DNA of 64,000 nucleotides from Hydrogenophaga sp. (GTDB lineage Bacteria > Pseudomonadota > Gammaproteobacteria > Burkholderiales > Burkholderiaceae_C): positions 34,636 through 98,635 of the forward strand of contig NZ_JAHCKL010000014.1 of NCBI RefSeq assembly GCF_026125785.1. Reading direction: 5' to 3'. Positions 44,689 to 55,528 of this stretch are shown piece after piece. The notes under the pieces were generated by a model. The model was not told where the DNA came from and did no database searches. It was given only the letters and a program-made list of their open reading frames with translations. Each line of letters opens with the position of its first letter. Within the stretch, counting starts at the first letter, position 1. Made by a program: the position numbers and the translations under genes.

Positions 44689-47460
44689 TCAGGCACTGGC
44701 CGGGGTCGCGGGCCGCAGTTCGGCGAACACGTCCCAGCGCCGCAGCAGCGCCTTCTCGGTTTCGAGCACCAGCATGGAGACTACACCGATCGCGATGACG
44801 ATGACGCCATCGACCAGCGGCACGTCGCGGGTGTCGAAGAGGGCCTGCATCCAGGGCAGGTAGGTGAAGGCCAACTGGGCCAGCACCACGGCGGCCACGG
44901 CCCACAACACGGCCGGCGTTCCGCGCGCGCCGCGCCAGGTGAAGGAGCGCATGTGCAGGTAGCGCACGTTGAAGAGGTAGAAGATCTCCAGCACGCACAG
45001 CGTGTTGACCACCAGGGTGCGCGCCAGCTCGGTGCCATGGCCGCGGTGATGCGCCCAGGCCAGGATGCCGAAGGCGCCCGCCGTGAAGAGCAGGGAGACG
45101 AACACCACCCGCCAGAGCATGAACGGCGAGAGCAGGGGCGCGCCGGGCTGGCGCGGGCGCCGGCGCATCACGCCGGGTTCGGCCGGCTCGAAGGCGAGCA
45201 CCAGGCCCAGGGTGATGGTGAGGATCATGTTGACCCACAGAATCTGTGGCGGCGTCATGGGCAGCGTGAGGCCGAAGACCAGCGCGGCCACGATGGCCAG
45301 CACCTCGCCGCCGTTGGTGGGCAGGGTCCAGGCGATCACCTTGCGGATGTTGTCGTAGACCGTGCGCCCTTCGTGCACCGCCGCTACGATGGAGGCGAAG
45401 TTGTCGTCGGTCAGCACGATCTGCGCCGCTTCGCGGGCGGCGTCCGTGCCCTTGTGGCCCATGGCGACGCCGACGTCGGCCTGCTTGAGCGAAGGCGCGT
45501 CGTTGACACCGTCTCCGGTCATGGCCACCACCTGGCCTTCGGCCTGCAGGGCGCGAACCACGCGCAGCTTGTGTTCCGGGTTGGTGCGGGCGAACACATG
45601 GGTGCGCAGCGCCAGCGCGCGCAGGTCCTGGTCGGAAGCGGCGTCCACGTCCTGGCCGGTGGCCACCCGTGGCGCCGCGGACAGGCCGAGCTGGCGTGCG
45701 ATGGCCGCGGCCGTGGCCGCGTGGTCGCCGGTGATCATCTTCACCGCGATGCCCGCGCCGTGGCAGTCGGCGACGGCGGCCATCGCCTCGGCGCGCGGCG
45801 GATCGATGAAACCCACCACGCCCAGAAACACCAGCTCGTCGACGGTGTCGAAATCGAGTTGGGTCGGCACGGCGTCCAGGCGCCGCACCGCGAAGCCCAG
45901 CACGCGTTCGCCCGCCGAGGCGGCATCGGCGATCGCCTGCTGCCAGTACCCGGCATCGAGCGGGTGCAACGCGCCATGCGCGTCGATCTGGTGGTGGCTC
46001 ATGGCCAGCACACGTTCCGGCGCGCCCTTGACGAACAGCTCGGCGCCACCGTCGGCGCGAGGATGCAGGGTGGCCATGAAACGGTGGGCGGCGTCGAAGG
46101 GAATCTCGTCCGCGCGCGGGTGGCCGGCGCGCAGCGCAGCCGGGTCCAGGCCAGCTTTCATTGCGAGGGCGACCAACGCACCCTCCATGGGGTCGCCGTC
46201 CACGCGCCAGTCGCCCGGCGCGCCTGGCAGGAGCCGGGCGTCGTTGCACAGCAGGCCGGCCTCGACCAGGCGGCGCGCGTGGGCGGGCAGGGCGTGCTGG
46301 CCTGGAGGCAACTCGAAGCGGCCCACCGGGGCATAGCCCGATCCGCCCACGGGCAGGGTCACCCCATCGGCGACCACGCGGCAGGCGGTCATTTCATTGC
46401 GGGTCAGCGTGCCGGTCTTGTCGGAGCAGATCACCGTGGTCGCGCCCAGGGTTTCCACCGCTGGCAGGCGCCGCACGATGGCGTGGCGCGTAGCCATGCG
46501 CTGCACGCCGATGGCCAATGTGATCGTGATGACCGCGGGCAGGCCTTCCGGCACCAGCGAGACCGCGATGGCCACCACCACCATCAGCGCGTCCACCCAG
46601 TCCATGCCGCGCAGGCCAACGGCAAAGGCAAACAGCGCGGCCGCGACCGCCACGGAGAACGCCGTGAAGCGCTGGCCGAACTGGTTCACCTGGCGCAGCA
46701 GTGGCGTGGTCAGCGACTGCACGCCGCCCAGCAGGCTGCCGATGCGCCCGATCTCGGTGTGCACGCCGGTGGCCACCACCAGGCCCAGGCCCTGGCCCGC
46801 CGCGACCAGGGTGCCCGAATAGGCCATGCCCTCGCGGTCGCCCAGCGCGCAGTCCCTGGCCACGGCCTCGCCGGTCTTGACGCTGGTGACCGATTCGCCG
46901 GTGAGGATGGCCTCGTCCACGAGCAGGCCACGGGCGCGCAGCAGCCGCAGGTCGGCCGGCACGCGGTCGCCGGCCTCCAGCAGCACCACGTCGCCGGGCA
47001 CCAGCGCGGCCACCGGCACCGTGTCGCGCTGGCCGTCGCGCAGGACGTGCGCACTCGGGGCGAGCATGGCGCGCAGCGCGCCCAGGGCTTCCTCGGCCTT
47101 GCCCTCCTGCACGAAACCCACGATGGCGTTGACCGTGACCACGCCCACGATCACCGCCGCGTCGACCCAATGACCCAGCCCGGCCGCGAGCGCGGCGGCG
47201 GCGATCAGGAACAGGATCAGCGCGTTCTGGAACTGCTGCAGAAAGCGCAGCAGTGCCGGCTTGCGTGGCGGCGCGGGCAGCTCATTGGGGCCGTACAGAC
47301 CGAGCCGCCTGCCGGCCTCGCTGCTGGCCAGTCCCTGGCGTGTCGTGGCCAGGCGCTGCAGCGCTTCGTCGGCGGTGAGGGTGTGCCAGGCCTCGGCTGG
47401 GGTGCGGTCGGGTGTGGTGGTGGAGGAAGCGGAAGAGGGGAAAGGGTCGGTGGGCGCCAT
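44689..47460 (-). CDS. P-type cation-transporting ATPase (P2-type)
   Basis: A 923-residue inner-membrane cation pump. The N-terminal cation-ATPase domain (AWHTLTADEALQRLATTRQG, LGLYGPNELP) is followed by the actuator with ILTGES (185-190). Membrane helix 4 has SLVPEGLPAVI (301-311), the phosphorylation site is SDKTGTLTRNE with Asp347, and the hinge is TGDGVNDAPSLKQADVGVAM. A C-terminal cation-ATPase domain with six helices ends it. PEGLP in helix 4, instead of CPC, excludes heavy-metal pumps; it fits Ca2+ or Na+/K+ type P2 enzymes. The ion is not certain. It leads the four-gene run and starts 75 bases from an FNR-type box. Confidence 0.93.
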   Translation of the reverse strand: MAPTDPFPSSASSTTTPDRTPAEAWHTLTADEALQRLATTRQGLASSEAGRRLGLYGPNELPAPPRKPALLRFLQQFQNALILFLIAAAALAAGLGHWVDAAVIVGVVTVNAIVGFVQEGKAEEALGALRAMLAPSAHVLRDGQRDTVPVAALVPGDVVLLEAGDRVPADLRLLRARGLLVDEAILTGESVTSVKTGEAVARDCALGDREGMAYSGTLVAAGQGLGLVVATGVHTEIGRIGSLLGGVQSLTTPLLRQVNQFGQRFTAFSVAVAAALFAFAVGLRGMDWVDALMVVVAIAVSLVPEGLPAVITITLAIGVQRMATRHAIVRRLPAVETLGATTVICSDKTGTLTRNEMTACRVVADGVTLPVGGSGYAPVGRFELPPGQHALPAHARRLVEAGLLCNDARLLPGAPGDWRVDGDPMEGALVALAMKAGLDPAALRAGHPRADEIPFDAAHRFMATLHPRADGGAELFVKGAPERVLAMSHHQIDAHGALHPLDAGYWQQAIADAASAGERVLGFAVRRLDAVPTQLDFDTVDELVFLGVVGFIDPPRAEAMAAVADCHGAGIAVKMITGDHAATAAAIARQLGLSAAPRVATGQDVDAASDQDLRALALRTHVFARTNPEHKLRVVRALQAEGQVVAMTGDGVNDAPSLKQADVGVAMGHKGTDAAREAAQIVLTDDNFASIVAAVHEGRTVYDNIRKVIAWTLPTNGGEVLAIVAALVFGLTLPMTPPQILWVNMILTITLGLVLAFEPAEPGVMRRRPRQPGAPLLSPFMLWRVVFVSLLFTAGAFGILAWAHHRGHGTELARTLVVNTLCVLEIFYLFNVRYLHMRSFTWRGARGTPAVLWAVAAVVLAQLAFTYLPWMQALFDTRDVPLVDGVIVIAIGVVSMLVLETEKALLRRWDVFAELRPATPASA

Positions 47461-47534
47461 GTTCCGATAGGACCACAGGGCCGGAGCGGGTTCAAGGTTG
47501 GCAGGCCGCTCTCCGCTGAAGAATCGGGCTGCGT

Positions 47535-47548
47535 TTGATACAGATCAA
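47535..47548. promoter_or_regulatory. FNR/Anr-type binding site
   Basis: TTGAT-ACAG-ATCAA is a perfect match to the consensus TTGAT-N4-ATCAA. It lies between the divergent ATPase operon (start 47460) and the PaiB-like gene (start 47606). A TACACT at 47567-47572 could be the -10 box for the rightward gene, with the site near -40, the usual place for activation. Confidence 0.8.
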
Positions 47549-47605
47549 GTAGGGCTTGTGCTCATCTACACTGCCCTGTGACGCCAACTGCCGGCCACTC
47601 TCTCT

Positions 47606-48232
47606 ATGTACCTGCCGCCCTCATTCGCCGCCAAGGACCCGGGCATGGCCCGCGAGCTCATGCGCTCGCATCCCTTTGCCAGCCTGATCTCCAACGACGA
47701 CGAGGGCGTGCCCTTCGTCACCCACCTGCCGCTGCACCTGCTGGAGGAAGAGGGTGGCGGGCTGGTGCTGCTGGGCCACGTGGCGCGGCCCAACCCGCAT
47801 GCCGCCTACCTGCGGGCCCGTCCCCAGGCGGTGGTGACCTTCCTCGGGCCACAGGCCTACATGACGCCGCGCGTCTACCCCGACCTGGCCCGCGTGCCGA
47901 CCTGGAACTACCTGGCGGTGCACGCGACCGTGCAGGCGCGCGAGGTCAGCGGTTTCGGCGACAAGGACCGCCTGCTCAAGCACCTCATCCATGACCACGA
48001 CCCAGCCTACGCTGCGCAGTGGCGCGCGCTGGACGAGGACTTCCAGCAGCGCCTCATGCAAGGCATTGCCGCCTTCGAGTTCCGCGTGACCGCGCTGCAG
48101 TGCAAGATCAAGCTCAACCAGCACCGGCCCGAAGCCCATGCCGCCATGCTGGCGGCTTACGACGGCGGCAACGCCGACGAACGCGCGCTGGCCGGCTGGA
48201 TGCGCCGCCTGGGGCTTGGCGAGGCCTCCTGA
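47606..48232 (+). CDS. FMN-binding negative transcriptional regulator (PaiB family)
   Basis: A 208-residue PaiB-like protein with the split-barrel flavin-binding fold. Features are MYLPPSFAAKDPGMARELMR at the N-terminus, PFVTHLPLHLLEEE and FLGPQAYMTPRVYPDLARVP, then TWNYLAVHATVQAREVSGFG. The name comes from Bacillus PaiB, a repressor of degradative enzymes. Most proteobacterial members are simply flavin-binding proteins of unknown role. It diverges from the ATPase operon and may be under FNR-type control. Confidence 0.9.
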   Translation: MYLPPSFAAKDPGMARELMRSHPFASLISNDDEGVPFVTHLPLHLLEEEGGGLVLLGHVARPNPHAAYLRARPQAVVTFLGPQAYMTPRVYPDLARVPTWNYLAVHATVQAREVSGFGDKDRLLKHLIHDHDPAYAAQWRALDEDFQQRLMQGIAAFEFRVTALQCKIKLNQHRPEAHAAMLAAYDGGNADERALAGWMRRLGLGEAS

Positions 48233-48317
48233 GCGGGTGGTGTCTTTACACTGCGCTCCAGAACTTCTCCCGGCCCGTCGCGATCCACTTCCTCGCCCGC
48301 CTTCCCTGCGCTGCCCC

Positions 48318-49055
48318 ATGCCATCGAACCGCTTTCTTCCGCGCCGCCTGACCCGCCTGGGGGTCTGCCTGTCCCTCGCGGGCATGGCCCTGCCCGGGCA
48401 GGCCCAGACGCAGGCGCCCACACAGGTGGCCGCACTGGCGCCGGCCGCCGCCAGTGCCGTGGACCCGCGCTGGCAGCCCAGCCTGGATGCCTTCGCGGCG
48501 GCCGATCGCTTGCGCGCGCCTGCGCCGGGTGGCGTGGTGTTCGTGGGCAGTTCCTCCATCCGCCTGTGGAACGACCTGGAGACCAGCTTTGCCGACCAGC
48601 CGGTGGTCATCAAGCGCGGGTTCGGCGGGTCGCAGCTGCTGGATTGCGTGAAGCTGGTGGACCGGCTGGTGCTGCCCTACCAGCCCAGGCTGGTGGTGGT
48701 GTACGCCGGAGAGAACGACATCGCCGAGGGTGCCTCGCCGCAGCAGGTGGCCGAACGCTTCGTTGCCTTTGTGCAGGCCGTCAAGGACGCGTTGCCCGAG
48801 AGCCGCATCGCCTTCGTCTCCATCAAGCCCAGCCCCTTGCGCGCCCACCTGATACCGGCGGTGCGCGAGGCCAACGAGCGCATCGAGATCTACAGCCAGA
48901 CCGAGCCTCGCCTGGACTTCATCGATGTCTTCTCGCTGATGATCGATGCCCAGGGCCAGCCGCGCCCCGAGCTGTTTTCCGACGACCGCCTGCATCTCAA
49001 TGCGCAGGGCTACAGCCTCTGGCGGCAGCTGATCGCGCAGCACCTCAAGGGCTGA
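48318..49055 (+). CDS. Secreted SGNH/GDSL-family hydrolase
   Basis: A 245-residue lipase/esterase-like enzyme. The signal peptide is about residues 1-30 (basic MPSNRFLPRRLTRLG, hydrophobic CLSLAGMALPG, cleavage after QAQ). Block I is VVFVGSSSIRLWNDL with the catalytic Ser, block III is YAGENDIAEG, and block V is SDDRLHLNAQGY with Asp and His. It would act in the periplasm or outside. The substrate, perhaps an acylated sugar, is unknown. Its stop overlaps by 11 bases the convergent opgC-like gene. Confidence 0.9.
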   Translation: MPSNRFLPRRLTRLGVCLSLAGMALPGQAQTQAPTQVAALAPAAASAVDPRWQPSLDAFAAADRLRAPAPGGVVFVGSSSIRLWNDLETSFADQPVVIKRGFGGSQLLDCVKLVDRLVLPYQPRLVVVYAGENDIAEGASPQQVAERFVAFVQAVKDALPESRIAFVSIKPSPLRAHLIPAVREANERIEIYSQTEPRLDFIDVFSLMIDAQGQPRPELFSDDRLHLNAQGYSLWRQLIAQHLKG

Positions 49056-50202
49056 CTGCCGCCACGCGGACCGGTGCCCGTGGTGGCCGGGCGTGGTGGC
49101 GGCGTTCGCGGGCCAGGGTGACCCGGGCCACCAGCCAGAGTGCGTAGAAGCCCACGAACAGGATCAGCAGGTCCACAGACCAGGGTCGCTGCGGCTGCGC
49201 AGAGCCGAACAGCGCCAGCGCCAGCAGCGCCACCACCAGGTGCGCGCAGAACACCGGCAGCGCCGCCCGTCCCAGGGTTTCCAGCACGCCCCAGCGGGGC
49301 AGCTCGCGCCGCAGCCAGGGCGCGAAGTGCATCGCCAGCACCAGCAAGGCCATCACATTGAGCAGCCGCAGCGGACCCAGGTGCCACTTGTCGAACATGA
49401 GGTTGACGGGTGAGAGGCCGGGCACCGGTGTCTGGCCCACCCCGTGCCGCCAGACGAAGGCCACCAGGGCCAGCGCCAGGGCGGCAGCGACCATCCAGCG
49501 CGGGAAGCGCGTGGGTGCCGCGCCGGGCTGGCTGTGCAGGGAGCCCAGCCACAGGCCCAGCACCCACAGGAATTGCCACGCCAGGGTCTCGAAGGCCCCC
49601 ATGTCGCGGTAGCGCAGCGGCATGTCGAACCAGCCGGTGGCCAGGTGATAGGCCGCCGGGCCCAGGCCGAACTGGGCGCCGAACCACACCGCCAGGCTGA
49701 GGGCGAGTACGCCTCGCCAGCCGTGGGCGTTGCCATGCAGCAGCACCAGCGGGCTCGCCAGCATGAACAGGATGTAGATGGGCAGGATGTCCAGCAGAGC
49801 CGGGTTGTAGAGCAGCAGCGCCGCACCCACCAGCGCCAGCGTGGGCTTTTCCAGGTAGAAGCCGAGCAGGCTGGTGACGGCGCCTTCGCGCAGCAGCAGG
49901 CCGATGCCGGCGATCACGGTGAAGGCGAACAGCAGCAGCGCGATCTGGCAGGCGTAGAGCTTGAGCGCACGCAGCAGGAAGGCGGTGGTCATGGTCGCGT
50001 CGCCCTGCCTGCGGGCCTTGCCCGCATAGACCTTGCCGGCCATGTAGGCCGAGAGCAGCACGAAGCCCTCGGCCGCCGAGACGAAGCCCAGCGGCTGTCC
50101 GGTGGGGCCGGCCAGGTTCGTGGGCAGGTGGGTCAGTGTCATCAGCACGAGCATCAGGCCGCGCAGCGCATCCAGTTCCCACCGACGGTCGCTCGTGCTC
50201 AT
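49045..50202 (-). CDS. OpgC-like membrane acyltransferase (copy 1)
   Basis: A 385-residue integral membrane protein with about ten helices. The N-terminus [23 protein letters not shown] and [20 protein letters not shown] are typical of the OpgC family, which puts succinyl groups on osmoregulated periplasmic glucans. The final third contains LGRAALPVFCAHLVVALLAL. The ATG at 50202 is preceded by AAGGA. The next gene, 73 bases upstream on the same strand, encodes a close paralogue. No glucan synthase genes (opgGH) are in the window. Confidence 0.85.
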   Translation of the reverse strand: MSTSDRRWELDALRGLMLVLMTLTHLPTNLAGPTGQPLGFVSAAEGFVLLSAYMAGKVYAGKARRQGDATMTTAFLLRALKLYACQIALLLFAFTVIAGIGLLLREGAVTSLLGFYLEKPTLALVGAALLLYNPALLDILPIYILFMLASPLVLLHGNAHGWRGVLALSLAVWFGAQFGLGPAAYHLATGWFDMPLRYRDMGAFETLAWQFLWVLGLWLGSLHSQPGAAPTRFPRWMVAAALALALVAFVWRHGVGQTPVPGLSPVNLMFDKWHLGPLRLLNVMALLVLAMHFAPWLRRELPRWGVLETLGRAALPVFCAHLVVALLALALFGSAQPQRPWSVDLLILFVGFYALWLVARVTLARERRHHARPPRAPVRVAAVSP

Positions 50203-50275
50203 CGGTCCTTCATCCATCCAGGTCGGAGGCGGGCGCCAAGGAAAACGCCCGCCCTGGTGGGGCGCCGGGCGAGGC

Positions 50276-52866
<2,591 letters not shown>

Positions 52867-52899
52867 TCAGCGCCTTTTGCGCTTGCCGTTGCCGCCACC

Positions 52900-53835
52900 A
52901 TGAGCCATATCTACATCTATTCCCCCTCCAGCGCGGTGCGCGACAAGGCCGCCTTCCGCCGTGGCCTGGCCCGGCTCAAGGCGCTGGGACATGACGTGGA
53001 GGTGGACGAAGCGGCGTTGCAGCACCACATGCGTTTCGCCGGCGACGACGAAACCCGCCTGGCGGCCATCGCCCGCGCCGCGGCCAGCGGCGCCGACGTG
53101 GCGTTGATCTCGCGCGGCGGCTACGGCCTCACGCGCATCCTGGGGCAGTTGCCGTTCAAGGCCATGGCCAAGGCCATCGAGCGGGGCACGCATTTCGTCG
53201 GCCTGAGCGACTTCACCGCGCTGCAGATGGCGCTGCTGGCGCGGACCGGCAGCACCACCTGGGCCGGACCGGCCCTGGGCGAGGACTTTGGCGCCGAGGC
53301 GCCGGACGACATCATGGAGGCCTGCTTTGACGACCTGCTGCAAGGGCAGGGCGAAGGCGCGGGCTGGCGCCTGCCGGCGAGCGACCCGCAGCGTGACAAG
53401 CCCTGGCGCGTCGGCAGCGGCACGCTCTGGGGCGGCAACCTCAACGTGATCTGCGCGCTGGTGGGCACGCCCCACCTGCCGGTCGTCGAGGGCGGCATCC
53501 TGTTTCTGGAAGACGCCAATGAGCACCCCTACCGCATCGAGCGGCAGCTCACGCAACTGCTGAACGCCGGCATCCTGGGACGGCAGAGGGCGGTGCTGCT
53601 CGGGGCCTTCAACCGGTACAAGCTCGTGCCGGGCTACGACCGCGGTTTCAAGCTGCAGACGGTGGTGGACTGGCTGCGCACGCAGACGCGCACACCCGTG
53701 TTCACAGGCCTGCCGTTCGGCCATGTACCGACCAAGGTGCTGCTGCCGGTCGGGCGAGAGGTGGAACTGCTGGTGGAAGGCCGCGACGCGTTGCTCTACT
53801 GGGGACACGTGCACCACCACGACCATCACCACTGA
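52900..53835 (+). CDS. ldcA: LD-carboxypeptidase (S66 family)
   Basis: A 311-residue cytoplasmic peptidase that cuts the last D-Ala from murein tetrapeptides during wall recycling. The catalytic Ser is in HFVGLSDFTALQMAL, the Glu in LFLEDANEHPYRIERQL and the His in FTGLPFGHVPTKVLLPV; ALISRGGYGLTRIL is a further family signature. No signal peptide is seen. The C-terminus ends in HVHHHDHHH, a native His-rich tail that could bind metal. It starts 33 bases after the tadA fusion gene, probably in the same transcript, with no clear ribosome site. Confidence 0.92.
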   Translation: MSHIYIYSPSSAVRDKAAFRRGLARLKALGHDVEVDEAALQHHMRFAGDDETRLAAIARAAASGADVALISRGGYGLTRILGQLPFKAMAKAIERGTHFVGLSDFTALQMALLARTGSTTWAGPALGEDFGAEAPDDIMEACFDDLLQGQGEGAGWRLPASDPQRDKPWRVGSGTLWGGNLNVICALVGTPHLPVVEGGILFLEDANEHPYRIERQLTQLLNAGILGRQRAVLLGAFNRYKLVPGYDRGFKLQTVVDWLRTQTRTPVFTGLPFGHVPTKVLLPVGREVELLVEGRDALLYWGHVHHHDHHH

Positions 53836-53859
53836 AGGGCCGCATCGCGGCCCCGGGGT

Positions 53860-54192
53860 TCAGCGGCGCAGGCGGCAGGCGTCGATCAGGCTGCGCGGCA
53901 CGTGGCCCTGGAACATGGGCGAGAGGCTTTGCACCCGGTGCACCGCCAGGGCTTCGCCATGCAATTGGCTGAGCACGGCCACGATTTCGGCGCGCGCGAA
54001 CCACAGTGCGTGGGCATCGTGCAGGTACTTGAGCTTGCGGGTCAGTTGCGGGCTGGCCTTGGCACCTTCTTCGCCCAGGACGGCGAGCATGGCTTCGCGC
54101 ACGGGCTCCAGTGCTTCGGTGGAGTCGCGGCGCGCGTCGGGTCCCAGCAAAGCGGAGATGCTGTTACGGATACCGGGTTTGAACCAGCGCAT
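53860..54192 (-). CDS. Small conserved hypothetical protein
   Basis: A 110-residue protein that I do not recognise. It looks mostly helical (LEPVREAMLAVLGEEGAKAS, LKYLHDAHALWFARAEIVAV), with no membrane segment and no signal peptide. The ATG is preceded by GAGG seven bases upstream, which supports a real gene. It is convergent with ldcA; a GGGCCGC/GCGGCCC hairpin (53837-53853) lies between the two ends. Confidence 0.65.
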   Translation of the reverse strand: MRWFKPGIRNSISALLGPDARRDSTEALEPVREAMLAVLGEEGAKASPQLTRKLKYLHDAHALWFARAEIVAVLSQLHGEALAVHRVQSLSPMFQGHVPRSLIDACRLRR

Positions 54193-54514
54193 GAAGTGGC
54201 CTCAACGACTTTGTAGAAATTGGTTGCAGGATACCTTTCGTATCCATGGGCTCGCAATGACATATTTTGCATTCAAATAGAAAAACAACAGATAAATCAA
54301 ATGTTTGCTGGTGGTTTTTGAGAACTGGCGCGAGGTGTGTAGTACCTTTTGATGCAAAGGATGAAGAAGGCGTCGCAGGCACGAGGCCCTCCGGCCTGCT
54401 TTGATGGGGTTGCGCGGCCGCGACTGAGTACCCCACAGATGGGGGTGGTGCACCGAGAGCGCTCTCTAATACGGGGGGTAGTGTGATGTAATTCACTCCT
54501 TTCCCCCTGTTCCC
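54193..54514. other. AT-rich 322-bp intergenic region before the adenylate cyclase gene
   Basis: A low-GC stretch at about 54200-54350 contrasts with the flanks. It holds a GC hairpin (GCAGGC..GCCTGC around AGGCC-CTCC-GGCCT, about 54376-54403), a 12-bp palindrome GAGAGCGCTCTC (54455-54466) and a CRP-like site. No gene with a plausible start and ribosome site is seen. It probably carries the promoters of both divergent genes. Confidence 0.6.
54482..54497. promoter_or_regulatory. CRP/Vfr-like binding site
   Basis: TGTGA-TGTAAT-TCACT matches the CRP consensus TGTGA-N6-TCACA at 9 of 10 fixed positions. It lies 17 bases before the start of an adenylate cyclase gene. At that place a bound regulator would most likely repress. 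No regulator gene of Crp type with an HTH is in the window. Confidence 0.6.
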
Positions 54515-55465
54515 ATGGCCGAACTGACTATTGCTTTTGTCGACCTGACCGGCAGCGTGTCCGTGTTTGAAACACTCGGTAACGACCGCGCCACCAAGGC
54601 CGTCACCAAGCTCACGCAGTGGATAGGCACCATGGGCGTGGAGAACGGGGGTACGGTGGTCAAGATGCTGGGCGACGGCGTGCTGCTGTCTTTCGCGAAC
54701 AACCGCAACGCGGTCGACGCGATGGTGCAGATCCAGCAGGAGCACGCCAAGCGCGTGGCCCAATGGCCCAACCGTCTCAAACTCATGATGCAGATCGGCA
54801 TGGCACGCGGCCAGGTGGTCGTGGTCGATGGCGACTGCTTCGGCGATGCGGTGAACGTGGCGTCGCGCCTGAGCGACCTGGCTGGCCCCGAGCAGATCAT
54901 GGCCACCGACACCGTGATCCGCAAACTCGACCCGCGCAGCGGTGTGCGCAGCCGCAGCCTGGGGCCGATGCGCATCAAGGGCAGGGTAGAGCCGTGCGAG
55001 GTGTTTCGCGTCGAATGGCAGCCGGAGATGCTCTCGGAGTTCCTCACGCTGCCGGCGGATCTGCACGCGTTGCACAAGTCGTCCGAATCCGTGTTCGGGG
55101 GCATCGAACTGGTGTGGCTGGATGCGACGCACGCGTTCAACATCACCGACCTGCCGGTGAAGATCGGGCGTGTGCCGGAGGCGGATTTCGTGGTGAGCGA
55201 CCCGCGCGTCTCGCGCATGCACGCCAACATCGACATCCGCTCGGGCAACTACGTGCTCGAAGACGTGAGCAGCTACGGCACCTGGGTGCGCTTCGCGGGT
55301 GGCGACAACGCCATTTCACTGCGCCGCCAGGAGTGCCTGCTGCACAGCGACGGCGAGATCGCCATGGGCGCGCCGTTCACCGACTTCAGTGCGCCCACGG
55401 TGAGCTTCCGTCTGGTGGACGGCACCATGACGCTGGGCCGCGGGCTGATCCACCACACCGACTGA
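54515..55465 (+). CDS. Class III adenylate cyclase with C-terminal FHA domain
   Basis: A 316-residue soluble nucleotide cyclase. The catalytic domain (residues 3-165) has metal-binding Asp10 (IAFVDLTGS) and Asp54 (KMLGDGVLLSF), Lys50 and Asp110 that select adenine, and Asn113 with Arg117 (FGDAVNVASRL) as transition-state residues, so ATP is the likely substrate and the enzyme looks active. The FHA domain (about 210-300) has IGRVPEADFVVSD, SRMHANI and DVSSYGTWV, which bind phosphothreonine. It therefore probably responds to a Ser/Thr kinase signal. No purine-rich ribosome site is present; the bases before ATG are pyrimidine-rich. A CRP-like box lies just upstream. Confidence 0.92.
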   Translation: MAELTIAFVDLTGSVSVFETLGNDRATKAVTKLTQWIGTMGVENGGTVVKMLGDGVLLSFANNRNAVDAMVQIQQEHAKRVAQWPNRLKLMMQIGMARGQVVVVDGDCFGDAVNVASRLSDLAGPEQIMATDTVIRKLDPRSGVRSRSLGPMRIKGRVEPCEVFRVEWQPEMLSEFLTLPADLHALHKSSESVFGGIELVWLDATHAFNITDLPVKIGRVPEADFVVSDPRVSRMHANIDIRSGNYVLEDVSSYGTWVRFAGGDNAISLRRQECLLHSDGEIAMGAPFTDFSAPTVSFRLVDGTMTLGRGLIHHTD

Positions 55466-55528
55466 CGCAGCCGACCAAGACAACAGACGAGGGGCCCGCC
55501 GGCGGGCTGGCTCGACAAGGAGACTCCC

